The position numbers and the translations under genes are program-made. Shown here in pieces: positions 18,720-27,374 of a stretch of 64,000 bases of DNA. Position 1 is the first letter of the stretch. Every line of letters begins with the position of its first letter. The notes under the pieces are model-generated. The model was not told the DNA's origin, did not search any database, and worked only from the letters and a program-made list of their open reading frames with translations. This DNA comes from JADLHS01 sp964561105 (GTDB lineage Bacteria; Verrucomicrobiota; Verrucomicrobiia; Limisphaerales; JADLHS01), in NCBI GenBank assembly GCA_964561105.1, contig CAZLOH010000001.1, forward strand, positions 124,001 to 188,000. The letters run 5' to 3'.

Positions 18720-21700
18720 TCATTCAAACGTCGCGCCGCCGCCGCCCTCGCCCTTGCCGGTGAAATTGCCGGCGATGTATTTCTTCATCTTGTCGTTCTC
18801 GGCATCGGGGGACATGCCGCTTTGGCCCGGCTTCCACGGGCCGCGACCGCCCAGACCGCCATCCTCGGCCTTGGTGATCCGGATCAAACATTCCTTGGGC
18901 ACGGTGTTGACGGCGTGGTTGTCCGCTTCGCCGCCAAAGAGGAAGCTCATATACGCCTTCGATTTGTGGAACAGCGTGTCGGTCTGGTGCATCGGCATGT
19001 GCCAGTTGCGCGTGACCGATTGTTGCGAGCCGAAACGGAAGTTTGAGATGTAGCCCTCTTCGGTGAGCGACAGGCCATCGGGGCGCGTCTGCATCGCTTT
19101 CACAGTTTTTTCCGTCGCGATGAACGAGCCGTGCTTCATCATCACGACGTTGTAGGGATACGCGGCGTTGTAGGTCAGGCGCAGCATGAGGCGGCTGACT
19201 TTGTAGAACGGATCGCTCGGGGTCGCGCCGAGATACGGACGGTCGGCGGGGTTGGCGTCCACATAGACATAGTCGCCGTCGGCGATGCCGAGGTCGCGCG
19301 CGGCCTGCGGGTTCATGTGGATTTGATGCTCGCCGACGTTGGGCAGGCGTTTGTCCACGCGATACGGGTCGCCGAAGTTCGAGTTCCAGATGAGATGCCA
19401 GTCCACGTTCGCCCAGGACGAATGGACCGAGTGACGCGACTTGGGCGTGAGGCAATAGAACTGGAATCCTTTTTCCCAGAGGAAATTCTTCGAGTTCTTC
19501 GTGTCGGCCCAACTCAGCTTTACGTTGCGTACGGTGCGTTCGTCCCAGTGTTCGGCGTCGAGCGGGATGCCGTAATCATTCGGGCGCACGAGCGGGTTGG
19601 TGCTGACGATGACGTTGGGCAGATACGGCGTGGCTTCCGGGCCTTCGCGATGGACGATGAAGTTCTCGCCGCACGCGAGCGCGGTGGGATCGTCCGTGTA
19701 GGAATTCATGCGGCCGGTCTCGGTGTGGAACGGGTCGTTGTCATGGACCTGCTCGTAGAACGGGATGCGCGGGTAGCTGCGGAAGAGCAGCAGTGCGCCG
19801 CCGGGCGGGCCGTATTTGCCGGCCATGATGTCGTCCACGGTGTAACCGGCGGTGGTGGTGCTGGTGTCGAGCAGGCGCTGGAGGTAAATCTTGCGCTTGC
19901 CCTCGTGCTCGAATTTGAAGTGAGTGTGAAAGCGTTTGTCGCCGGTGACCTTGCCGAGCGCGGCAGCGATGCCGGCGAGAATGGTCAGGTCATCCTTCGA
20001 GTCGTAGAGCGGTTTGATGCCGCCCTTCCAGACTTGCAGGAACGGATTCGAGCAACTGGCGGTGACTTCCAAATCCTGGAACTCGACCCAGGAGTTCGCC
20101 GGCAGGCCGAAGTCGGAATGTTCCACGCTGGCCGTCATCTGCGTGTCCATCGTCACAATCAATTCCACGTTCGGATTGACGTTTTTGATCATCGCATACG
20201 CCCACTTGGCGTTGTTGATCAGGTTGACGTTGGTGGTGAAGATGGCCTTGGTGGGCGACGGCATGTGGGATTTTCCGGTGAACACCTTGCGACCCTCCTT
20301 GGGCGTGTTGACGATAAGCGGGCGGTCGCCGTGATTCCAATACGCGGGTTCTTCGTCCTTGGTGTAGGCGTGCGCGTGAACATCCCGGCCGTGCGCCTTG
20401 GGATCGAGATTTTGCTCGAACGGATCTTCCATGATCCAACCCTTGAACCCCCAGCCCGTGAGCTTGCTGCCCTGGAAGATCGAGGCCTTGTAGTTGCCCG
20501 ACCAGGAATGGCAGCCCGTGCCCGGCTTGCCGATGTTGCCGGTGAGCATGAGCGGCAGATACGCCGCGCGATTGGCTTCGGTAGCGTGAAACCAGTGGTT
20601 GATGCCTTCGCCCTGATGGATCGCACAGGGCTTGATGGTGGCGATGTCCTTCGCCAGCCGCTCGATCATGTCCTTCGGGGCGCTGGTGATCTCGGCCACG
20701 CTGTCGAGGTCGTAATCTTTGAGGTGAATCTGATACAGATTCCACGCCGTCGCGACCTCGGTTTCGCTGCCGTCGGCGAGTTTGATTTTGCCCTTCCAAT
20801 CGAGCGTAGGGTCAATGCCTGACTTCGCCAGCGTTCCGCCCACCATGTCGCGGGTGAGCGCCTTGGGCGAATTGGTCTTTGCGTCCCAGACCACGAAATC
20901 GCCGAGCTTCGCATGCTGTTCGTCGGTGATGCCCTGAATCTTTTTGCTCGGTCCGTCGGCGGGCAGCGTGCTCTGGTAGTTCGGGAACACCTCGGCGGCG
21001 CGCAGGCGCAGGCCGTTGTCGGTGCGGACGAGCAGCGGGAAATCCGTGAACTGCTTTACGAACGTCGCGTCATACCATTTATTGTCAATCATCAGGCGCG
21101 TGACGCCCAGCCACAGCGCCGCGTCGGTGGAGGGGCGCACGGGAATCCAATAGTCGGCCTTGGTCGAAGGCGCACCGTATTCGGGGGCGATGACGACGAT
21201 CTTCGCGCCGCGCTCCATGCACTCGATGAACCAGTGGGCGTCGGCCATTTTGTTTTCCACCAGGTTCTTGCCGTTCATGATGATCAGCTTGGCGTTGCGC
21301 AGATCATTGAAATCACACTCGCTGTTTTGCAAGCCATGCACCCACGGATGGCCGGGCGCTTGATCACCGTGCCAAGTGTAGTTGGACCAGACGCGGCCGC
21401 CCTTGGCGTCCTCCGGTTTCACGCCCCGGACGTGGACGTCCAAGAGCGCGAGCGAATTGCAGAGGCGATACATGCCATACTTGCCGAGCACGCCGAGCAG
21501 GCCCATGCCGCCGCGCGTCTTGATGGTGCGCGTGCCCGCGCCGCCCATGTCCTCGATCATTTCGGGCGGATAACCCTGTTCGGCGAGCAGCTTCGCGCCG
21601 GCCTCGCCGGAGTAGCGCGTGGCGATGGCTTTCAGCGCGTTGGCGATGTAGCTGAACGCCTCGTCCCACGAGATGCGGTCAAACTTGTCCGTGCCCCGGG

Positions 21701-22202
21701 TGTCGAATTTATATTTCGCCTTCAACTCGGGCGTGAGCGCCGGGAAGCCATCGTTGGCCCAGCGCCGCCAGCCCCGGCGCACGATGGGATGCTTGAGGCG
21801 ATACGGGCCGTAGAGAATGCGATGGAACGTGTAGCCCTTGGCGCAATGACGATTGCCCCAGTTGGCGGTGGCGTGGTTGCCATAGAGGTCGGTGTAGGTG
21901 TGAACGTCGTATTGCTCGCCGAGGCGGACGATGACGCCGTTGCGGACGTGCGCGGTGATGCGGCAGTTGTGCGTGTCGTTCGGCGCGCAGACCCAGGAGA
22001 ACTCGCGGTCGTAGGCGTATTGGTTGCGGTAGAGTTTTTCCCAGTCGCGATTCGGATAGGCGGCGAGCGGGTTGGCGACATCCTCGGTGGGCTGCGCCTG
22101 GAGGAAGCGGAGCGGGAGGAATTGGGCGGCGGTGATGCCCGCGCCGACGAGGCCGCTGCGCTGGAGGAAGGAGCGGCGGGAAAGATTGTTTTCGTTGTTC
22201 AT
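18720..22202 (-). CDS. Tat-exported NxrA/NarG-like molybdopterin oxidoreductase, catalytic (alpha) subunit
   Basis: 1160 residues, type II DMSO reductase family. Twin-arginine signal SRRSFLQRSG (8-17), so it is periplasmic. FS0 cluster ligands by spacing are C72, D76, C80 and C120 (CAPNDTHNC, then NRHC). An Asp in the second position is reported for nitrite oxidoreductases and differs from NarG. The sequence around DDGFP, WHGDQAPGHPWVHGLQ and NGKNLVENKMADAHWF is the family's Mo-bis-MGD pocket region. C-terminal cofactor-binding domain about 1000-1100. The order c/b-type cytochrome, alpha, small, beta, chaperone fits a soluble periplasmic nitrate reductase or nitrite oxidoreductase. Perchlorate, selenate or hydrocarbon substrates cannot be excluded. 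The start ATG at 22202 is fixed by the Tat motif. Confidence 0.9.
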   Translation of the reverse strand: MNNENNLSRRSFLQRSGLVGAGITAAQFLPLRFLQAQPTEDVANPLAAYPNRDWEKLYRNQYAYDREFSWVCAPNDTHNCRITAHVRNGVIVRLGEQYDVHTYTDLYGNHATANWGNRHCAKGYTFHRILYGPYRLKHPIVRRGWRRWANDGFPALTPELKAKYKFDTRGTDKFDRISWDEAFSYIANALKAIATRYSGEAGAKLLAEQGYPPEMIEDMGGAGTRTIKTRGGMGLLGVLGKYGMYRLCNSLALLDVHVRGVKPEDAKGGRVWSNYTWHGDQAPGHPWVHGLQNSECDFNDLRNAKLIIMNGKNLVENKMADAHWFIECMERGAKIVVIAPEYGAPSTKADYWIPVRPSTDAALWLGVTRLMIDNKWYDATFVKQFTDFPLLVRTDNGLRLRAAEVFPNYQSTLPADGPSKKIQGITDEQHAKLGDFVVWDAKTNSPKALTRDMVGGTLAKSGIDPTLDWKGKIKLADGSETEVATAWNLYQIHLKDYDLDSVAEITSAPKDMIERLAKDIATIKPCAIHQGEGINHWFHATEANRAAYLPLMLTGNIGKPGTGCHSWSGNYKASIFQGSKLTGWGFKGWIMEDPFEQNLDPKAHGRDVHAHAYTKDEEPAYWNHGDRPLIVNTPKEGRKVFTGKSHMPSPTKAIFTTNVNLINNAKWAYAMIKNVNPNVELIVTMDTQMTASVEHSDFGLPANSWVEFQDLEVTASCSNPFLQVWKGGIKPLYDSKDDLTILAGIAAALGKVTGDKRFHTHFKFEHEGKRKIYLQRLLDTSTTTAGYTVDDIMAGKYGPPGGALLLFRSYPRIPFYEQVHDNDPFHTETGRMNSYTDDPTALACGENFIVHREGPEATPYLPNVIVSTNPLVRPNDYGIPLDAEHWDERTVRNVKLSWADTKNSKNFLWEKGFQFYCLTPKSRHSVHSSWANVDWHLIWNSNFGDPYRVDKRLPNVGEHQIHMNPQAARDLGIADGDYVYVDANPADRPYLGATPSDPFYKVSRLMLRLTYNAAYPYNVVMMKHGSFIATEKTVKAMQTRPDGLSLTEEGYISNFRFGSQQSVTRNWHMPMHQTDTLFHKSKAYMSFLFGGEADNHAVNTVPKECLIRITKAEDGGLGGRGPWKPGQSGMSPDAENDKMKKYIAGNFTGKGEGGGGATFE

Positions 22203-22224
22203 AGAAAGTCAGTTGGGAGAAAAT

Positions 22225-22449
22225 CCGAATGACGAAGGACGAAATCCGAAAGAAGTCCGAAGCTCGAAGTCCGAAGCGAGAGGAGCGCGGGCTTCAGCCC
22301 GCCTCAGCTTTCGATATATGAGCGGACTGGATTCTCCCGAGAGCGTCCAGACACGCGGGCTTTGAAGCGGCATGAATTCCGCGCTCCTGGCGGACGCTGA
22401 CCACGGCGCTGGTTCGACATTCGGATTTCGGATTTCCTTCGTCATTCGG
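22225..22449. repeat. Nested inverted repeats upstream of the alpha-subunit gene
   Basis: Outer arms at 22225-22250 and 22427-22449 (CCGAATGACGAAGG against its complement CCTTCGTCATTCGG, extended by GGATTTC-like bases) enclose a second element. That inner element has ends GGAGCGCGG (22282-22290) and CCGCGCTCC (22379-22387). Nearly the whole 269-bp gap between the cytochrome gene and the alpha gene is repeat sequence. No separate promoter is evident. Confidence 0.65.
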
Positions 22450-22471
22450 TTTTCGGGTTTCGGATTTCGCG

Positions 22472-24025
22472 TCAGCGTTGCGCGGTCTTGCCTTTGCCGT
22501 CGTCGAGGGTGAGTTGATACCAGTTGCTGATCATCTTGCGGCCGTTGCGGTCGTGCTGCTCGCCGTTCCAGATGGCAAACGCGACCGGAACCGATTTGCC
22601 GGCAAGGAATTTCACGTCATCCGCGTCCTTCGACTTGAGATCGCGGATGAAGATCACGCTCCAGAACCCGTCGTGCCAGATGCCCTTGCCCTGCACGTTC
22701 TGCTGTTTGGTCGGCTGCGACTTGAACGAACCAAAGCCGGCGGCATTGGCGTCTTCAATCGGGGATTTGTGCGGCTGCGAAGTGACGTTGCCGGCGCTGA
22801 CGGCGGTGCTGTAATTGGTGAAGGTCCAGGCGTCCACGTGCATGGATTGGTAAACTGAATCCATGTCCGGCACGGCGCCGCCCTCGGCCTGCCAGCCGGC
22901 CTTCCAGTTCCAGAGGTTGACCGGATTGTCCTTGTCGCCCATGCCGAGGAAACCGTATTTGCCGGAGAGCGAGAACTGGAGCGCCGCGCCGTCCTGAAAA
23001 TCCTGCACGCGAATGGCGGTGTTCTGTGGCAATTCATCGCGCCACTGGAGCAACACGGCGAGTTTTTTGCCATCGGTCACCGCGTTGACGGCCACGGCAT
23101 AGACCTGATTCGGCTCGGGCCAGAGGGGATTGAGCGGCACGCGGACGGGATCGAGTGTGTCCCAGAAGCCGTCCGTCGGCTCGGTGGGTAATTTGCGGAC
23201 ACGCTGGACGTGAATGGAGCCGTCTTCGGGCGCGAGCAGGTCATTGACGGAAACATCCGTGCGCCGGAGGGACTGGACGTAATGCACGAGCGCCCAGCGT
23301 TCGTCGGGCTTGAGCAGGTCATCGCCGTACGGAATCATCGGCGTGCCAGGCAAGCCGTTGTTGATGCGCAGGTAGAGGTCCTGGCCCGTGTGGCCACCGC
23401 GAAACATGCCGGTGTTGAAATCCCGGGGGCGCACCGGCAGTCCCGAAATGTCCTTGAGTGTGGGCACTTGTGGCCCGTCGCCGGCACCCGTCTCACCATG
23501 GCACAAGGCGCATTGCATCCGCTTGAAAACGTCCCGGCCCAGAGTCAGTTCTTGCACCCCGGCCGCAGGCTCGGGCGGCACGACGACGGGTGGGGCGAGT
23601 TGGTTGTTTAGAGCGGCCTGTTCGAAAAGGTTGATTCGTTGGCCGGAGTTGTCCGTGCGCGCCGTCAGATACTTGACATACTGAACCACCTCCTGCCGCT
23701 CTGGTTCGCTCAGGTAGGAAAAACTCGGCATGGAACTGCCCGGCAAGCCGCGAGTGACGGATTGCATCAAGTCTGCATCCGTGGGCAGCGCCTGCCCGGG
23801 CGTGGATTTGATTTTGAACTGGCCGGCGCTGAAATTACGCGGCTTGGGATAGAGCCAGACCGAAGCCGGGCCATTGCCATCACCACTCGTGCCGTGGCAG
23901 GCGGCGCAGTGCTGGTCGTAAACCGCGCGACCGGCGGGCGAGGCTGAGATGGTGGGTTGGGCGGAAAGTTGAAGCGTCGCAGCACACAGAGCGATTGAAC
24001 ACAAGTAGATAGTCGCAATCTTCAT
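22472..24025 (-). CDS. Secreted diheme cytochrome c with ethylbenzene-dehydrogenase-type heme b domain (NxrC-like gamma subunit)
   Basis: 517 residues with a Sec signal peptide ending LSAQ. Two cytochrome c domains carry CAACH (40-44, possible Met ligand in SSMPSF) and CALCH (172-176, with GTPMIPYG). The C-terminal ~260 residues match the heme-b-binding gamma subunit fold of ethylbenzene dehydrogenase and relatives (VNAVTDGKKLAVLLQWRDE, GFWSVIFIRDL). It would carry electrons between the Fe-S subunit and periplasmic cytochromes. It is the first gene of the operon, directly behind an FNR-type promoter. The combination of c and b heme domains in one gamma subunit is also seen in nitrite oxidoreductase complexes. 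Confidence 0.88.
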   Translation of the reverse strand: MKIATIYLCSIALCAATLQLSAQPTISASPAGRAVYDQHCAACHGTSGDGNGPASVWLYPKPRNFSAGQFKIKSTPGQALPTDADLMQSVTRGLPGSSMPSFSYLSEPERQEVVQYVKYLTARTDNSGQRINLFEQAALNNQLAPPVVVPPEPAAGVQELTLGRDVFKRMQCALCHGETGAGDGPQVPTLKDISGLPVRPRDFNTGMFRGGHTGQDLYLRINNGLPGTPMIPYGDDLLKPDERWALVHYVQSLRRTDVSVNDLLAPEDGSIHVQRVRKLPTEPTDGFWDTLDPVRVPLNPLWPEPNQVYAVAVNAVTDGKKLAVLLQWRDELPQNTAIRVQDFQDGAALQFSLSGKYGFLGMGDKDNPVNLWNWKAGWQAEGGAVPDMDSVYQSMHVDAWTFTNYSTAVSAGNVTSQPHKSPIEDANAAGFGSFKSQPTKQQNVQGKGIWHDGFWSVIFIRDLKSKDADDVKFLAGKSVPVAFAIWNGEQHDRNGRKMISNWYQLTLDDGKGKTAQR

Positions 24026-24044
24026 GGCTAGTTATATTAGCCGG

Positions 24045-24085
24045 ACTATAGGACTCGGCTCCGCGAATACTTTGACACAAGTCAA
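24045..24085 (-). promoter_or_regulatory. FNR/DNR-type promoter of the molybdoenzyme operon
   Basis: Minus-strand box TTGACTTGTGTCAA (24085-24072) is an exact inverted repeat in its outer 5+5 bases. It is followed after 21 nt by TATAGT (24050-24045). The predicted start site at about 24037 leaves a 12-nt leader before the ATG at 24025. Best-formed of the four such promoters in the window. Confidence 0.75.
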
Positions 24086-24138
24086 GAACTTGCCATTTAC
24101 AATCAGCGATCGGTCAACCGCGAGGGTGGTGAAATCGG

Positions 24139-24164
24139 CCTTCGGGAATAGCCGTTCCCGAAGG
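24139..24164. terminator. Perfect 10-bp stem-loop between the flavoprotein gene and the cytochrome promoter
   Basis: CCTTCGGGAA (24139-24148) and TTCCCGAAGG (24155-24164) are exact complements around a 6-nt loop. It lies 155 bases past the flavoprotein stop codon and has no T run. It may act as a terminator or 3' barrier protecting the upstream message, or be a dispersed hairpin. Otherwise 24086-24318 contains nothing I can name. Confidence 0.45.
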
Positions 24165-24318
24165 TCGCCAACCAGCCAAACACTACCACCATAATGCGCA
24201 GGTGATCGTGCGCTGGTTTTATTTCAGTTGGCGCTTGAGAATCGCCGGCTGACTCGATTGCAGCCTGTCGAAAATGAGCACCGGATCTTCCGTGCCCGGT
24301 TGGCGAAACCGCTTCGTG

Positions 24319-25611
24319 CTACGCGCCGCTCGCACCTGGTACGGGCAGGGGCGGAAGATTGGAACCCAGCGGAGGCGGTGGCGGCGTCATCTGCGCCAGC
24401 GCAGTGGTGAAGGCGCTCATGTCCTTGACGACGTCGCCGACGAGACAGTCAATCAGCGCGGTCCGCTGTTCGGGAAAGCGCCGGGCGAAATCCATGAAGC
24501 TGAACTTCGGATCATAGAACGCGTGGATGAGACGCCGGACCACCTCCACTCCCTGCATCAGCGCCGGCTCAAAACTACCCAACCGGGCGGCGGAGACGTC
24601 ACCACTCTTCAGGGCCGTATCAATACACTGAGCCGCGAGTTCGGCGGAAGCGAGCGCGAGGTACAGGCCCGAGGAATAAATGGGATCGAGAAAAGCGCGC
24701 GCGTCTCCAATCATCACCCAGCCGTCGCCCGAGGTCCGGCGGTTCACATAAGCCATGTGACGCGCGCCTCGCACCGGCCCGACCCGTTCCGCATTAGTCA
24801 ACCGTTCGGTCAGGGCTGGGCAACGCGCCACTTCGCGCTGGTAGGCAGCCTCCATGTCATCCGATTCCGAAAATACATAATCAGGGTCCGCCACCAGGCC
24901 CACGCTCACGATGTCGTCCGGCAGCGGAATGTACCAGAACCAGCCGCCGCCCGGGATGAGCAGCATCGTGGTTTCGCCTGAATCAATGCCCGGCTGCCGT
25001 TTGCCGCCGCGAAAATAACTCCACGCGGTGGCCTTGCGCAGTTCCGGCAGTTCACTCCGCAGTCCCAGTTGCCGGCCGATGACACAGGCCCGCCCCGAGG
25101 CGTCCACCACGACTTTCGCCCGCACTTCCATGGGTGAACCATTCGTGGGATTGGTCCGGACACCCACGGCGCGTCCCGCTTCAAACAGCACTTTCTCAAT
25201 GCCGGTTTGTTCGTGGACCTCGACGCCGTTCGCGCGGGCATGATCGAGCATCAGGCAATCAAACTGACTGCGCTCGACCTGCCAGGTGCGCGCGCCGTCA
25301 CCCTTGATCGTTTCCGAGAAATAAAACGGCAGGGACGCTTTCCCGTCCGGGGCGACGAAACGCACACTCTGTTTTACGGGAAACGCGGACGCGCGCAACT
25401 TCGGCAGGAGACCCAGGCGGTCAAAGATGCCGTAGGTGTGCGGCACGAGCGATTCGCCAATGTGGTAGCGCGGAAACTTTGCCTGTTCAAAAACGACGCA
25501 ACGATGCCCGGCCCGCGTCAGAAACGTGGCCAGCGCCGCGCCGCCCGGGCCACCGCCGATGACGGCGACGTCGTACGCGTTGTGGTTCGAGGCAGCGGTG
25601 GAAGAACTCAT
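24319..25611 (-). CDS. FAD-dependent monooxygenase/halogenase-like oxidoreductase
   Basis: 430 residues. The N-terminal FAD site is VIGGGPGGAALA (17-28), with the halogenase-type ESLVPH motif (53-58). GWFWYIP around residue 224 is the WxWxIP signature of FADH2-dependent halogenases, and a Lys at about 80 sits where the catalytic lysine lies in phenolic halogenases. A second FAD motif is MIGDARAFLDPIYSSG. Many proteins of this subfamily are not halogenases but reductases or hydroxylases of lipids or tetrapyrroles. It lies 21 bases after the HemN-like gene in the same transcription unit, which suggests a joint oxidation of a porphyrin- or lipid-type substrate. The C-terminus is proline-rich. 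The specific reaction is unknown. Confidence 0.8.
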   Translation of the reverse strand: MSSSTAASNHNAYDVAVIGGGPGGAALATFLTRAGHRCVVFEQAKFPRYHIGESLVPHTYGIFDRLGLLPKLRASAFPVKQSVRFVAPDGKASLPFYFSETIKGDGARTWQVERSQFDCLMLDHARANGVEVHEQTGIEKVLFEAGRAVGVRTNPTNGSPMEVRAKVVVDASGRACVIGRQLGLRSELPELRKATAWSYFRGGKRQPGIDSGETTMLLIPGGGWFWYIPLPDDIVSVGLVADPDYVFSESDDMEAAYQREVARCPALTERLTNAERVGPVRGARHMAYVNRRTSGDGWVMIGDARAFLDPIYSSGLYLALASAELAAQCIDTALKSGDVSAARLGSFEPALMQGVEVVRRLIHAFYDPKFSFMDFARRFPEQRTALIDCLVGDVVKDMSAFTTALAQMTPPPPPLGSNLPPLPVPGASGA

Positions 25612-25632
25612 GATTTTCCTTGGTTGATGGTT

Positions 25633-26970
25633 TTAAGTGTAACGGATTGATTGGAATTGGGGATCGTAGAAATGCGGCAGCAGCCGGTCCACACGCAGCA
25701 ATCCCGCGCGCGTCACCTGCACCGACTCGGTCGTACAGTTGAGCCAGCCTTCGGCCGCGAGGGCGCGCAACGGATGAGCGAACACCTCCAGAGGATTCAC
25801 GCCGAACCGGGCACGGAAAGGTGCCAGCGATACTTCTCCGAGTTTGAGTTGCAGGACAAACTCTCGCACGAGCTGGTCCGCACGGGAAAGTTTGAGGGCG
25901 CGCTTGACCGGAATCTCTCCCCGCGCCACAGCAGCCTGATACGTTTCCGCCGTGATTTCGTTTTGCGCCTGCACGCCACCGAAATAGCCGAACGCCGCCA
26001 CCCCCAAGCCCAGCATATCCGCGCCACGCCAGAGATATTCCTGATAACAGAAGCGATGACGCTGCGGGTCTTTGACGGCGTTATAGCCGCTGACAATCGT
26101 GTAACCCGCGCGTTCCAATTCCTGGAAGCCCTCGGCCAACCGGCGGCGTTTGGTCTCCCAGGAAACCGGCGTGGCCGGACCGACCCCGGCCTTGAACGCG
26201 CGATAGGTCTGCGTGTTGTGCGGGATCTCGGTTTGGTAAATGGTGACACCGTCCGGCGCGAGGGCAATGACACGCCGGACAGATTCGCGCCATTGTTCGT
26301 CCGTCTCGCCCAGCAGACCGCACATCAAATCCAGGTTCACCCAGGCGAAATCCACTTGCCGGATGATTTCATAGGCTCGCACCACGTCCTCAGCCAGATG
26401 CACCCGGCCGTTGAGTTGGAGCAGTTCGTCGTCAAAACTTTGCACCCCCATGCTCAACCGGGTGACACCGACTCCGCGCAATGTCTCCAGAAACTCCGGC
26501 CGCACCGAGCGCGGCGCACACTCGAAGGTGACTTCCTCGATAGCTTTCCAGGTCAAGCCGCGCTGGAGCCCCGTCGCCAGATACTCAACCTGCCGGGAGT
26601 TGAGTGAGGAAGGCGTACCGCCGCCGAAATACAAGAAAGCCGGCGAGCGCCCGCGAATACCCGGCCGTCGCGAGTAAAGCGCCAATTCCCGCACCACGGT
26701 TTCGAGGTACCGATCCACCACGGCGGCTGGCTGCGCGATGTAGGAGAGGTAGTAGCAATAGTCGCATTTCTGCTGGCAGAAGGGGAGATGGACGTAAATC
26801 CCCAGCGGCCCGGTGGTCGCCGGCCGGGCCAGAGCCTCATGCAGAGCGGGCACTTGCGCGGAATCCCACGCCGAGAACGGCGGATATACCGCGACGAAAT
26901 AGTTCCCGACCACCGGCTCCGGGGCCGGTGCGGCATCGTCAGGCAAGCGCGGAACGGCCGGGGCAATCAC
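25633..26970 (-). CDS. HemN-like radical SAM protein (coproporphyrinogen III oxidase family)
   Basis: 445 residues with a GTG start at 26970. The radical SAM cluster is C65-x3-C69-x2-C72 (FCQQKCDYCYY), preceded by GIYVHLPF as in HemN/HemW. FGGGTPSSL follows near residue 117, with a C-terminal HemN-type domain after about 350. A following YY in place of the usual FxC separates it from canonical HemN, so it may be an anaerobic coproporphyrinogen oxidase or a HemW/other radical SAM relative. An FNR-like box just upstream would place the transcription start at or near the GTG, meaning a leaderless message or a start a little further in. The neighbours suggest heme supply for the many cytochromes under low oxygen. 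Confidence 0.82.
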   Translation of the reverse strand: MIAPAVPRLPDDAAPAPEPVVGNYFVAVYPPFSAWDSAQVPALHEALARPATTGPLGIYVHLPFCQQKCDYCYYLSYIAQPAAVVDRYLETVVRELALYSRRPGIRGRSPAFLYFGGGTPSSLNSRQVEYLATGLQRGLTWKAIEEVTFECAPRSVRPEFLETLRGVGVTRLSMGVQSFDDELLQLNGRVHLAEDVVRAYEIIRQVDFAWVNLDLMCGLLGETDEQWRESVRRVIALAPDGVTIYQTEIPHNTQTYRAFKAGVGPATPVSWETKRRRLAEGFQELERAGYTIVSGYNAVKDPQRHRFCYQEYLWRGADMLGLGVAAFGYFGGVQAQNEITAETYQAAVARGEIPVKRALKLSRADQLVREFVLQLKLGEVSLAPFRARFGVNPLEVFAHPLRALAAEGWLNCTTESVQVTRAGLLRVDRLLPHFYDPQFQSIRYT

Positions 26971-26976
26971 ACCCCA

Positions 26977-27018
26977 TTGATACGTCTGCGTAGTTTCGGC
27001 GACCTTGACTCAGGTCAA
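26977..27018 (-). promoter_or_regulatory. FNR/DNR-type promoter of the HemN-like/flavoprotein pair
   Basis: Minus-strand box TTGACCTGAGTCAA (27018-27005) is followed after 22 nt by TATCAA (26982-26977). The expected start site falls at the annotated GTG (26970). The shared layout with three other promoters is the main support. Confidence 0.6.
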
Positions 27019-27056
27019 GCTTCCGGCAAATGACGCGGACGAAGCGAAAATTGCAG

Positions 27057-27374
27057 TCAAACATTCCCCACGCCGGTCGCGGCGCGGCCCGCCTCTGTCA
27101 TCATCGAGGGATTCCATGGCGGATCCCAGACGACCTCCACCTCCACGTCGTCCACGTCTTCGAGATTGAGCAGAGCATTGTTGACACCCCATCGGATGCT
27201 TTCGTGCATGGGGCAACCCGGCGTGGTGAGCGTCATCACCACGGAGACTTTCGTGCCGGTGATGGTGATGTTGTAAATCAACCCCAGGTCCACAATGTTG
27301 CAGTTGATCTCGGGGTCAATCACCTGCCGCAAGGTTTTCAGAATGGTGGCTTCGTCCAGCGGTGTCGGGTTCAT
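27057..27374 (-). CDS. DUF59/MIP18-type metal-sulfur cluster assembly factor
   Basis: 105 residues: TILKTLRQVIDPEINCNIVDLGL, then MTLTTPGCPMHE with the conserved Cys that is functional in SufT/PaaD/MIP18 relatives. It helps deliver or repair Fe-S clusters. Its start codon overlaps the stop of the membrane protein gene (ATGA), so the two are translationally coupled. The longer in-frame reading upstream is a shadow of that gene. DUF59 proteins next to DUF2249 and an Rrf2 regulator are a common arrangement in nitrogen-oxide-respiring bacteria. Confidence 0.88.
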   Translation of the reverse strand: MNPTPLDEATILKTLRQVIDPEINCNIVDLGLIYNITITGTKVSVVMTLTTPGCPMHESIRWGVNNALLNLEDVDDVEVEVVWDPPWNPSMMTEAGRAATGVGNV

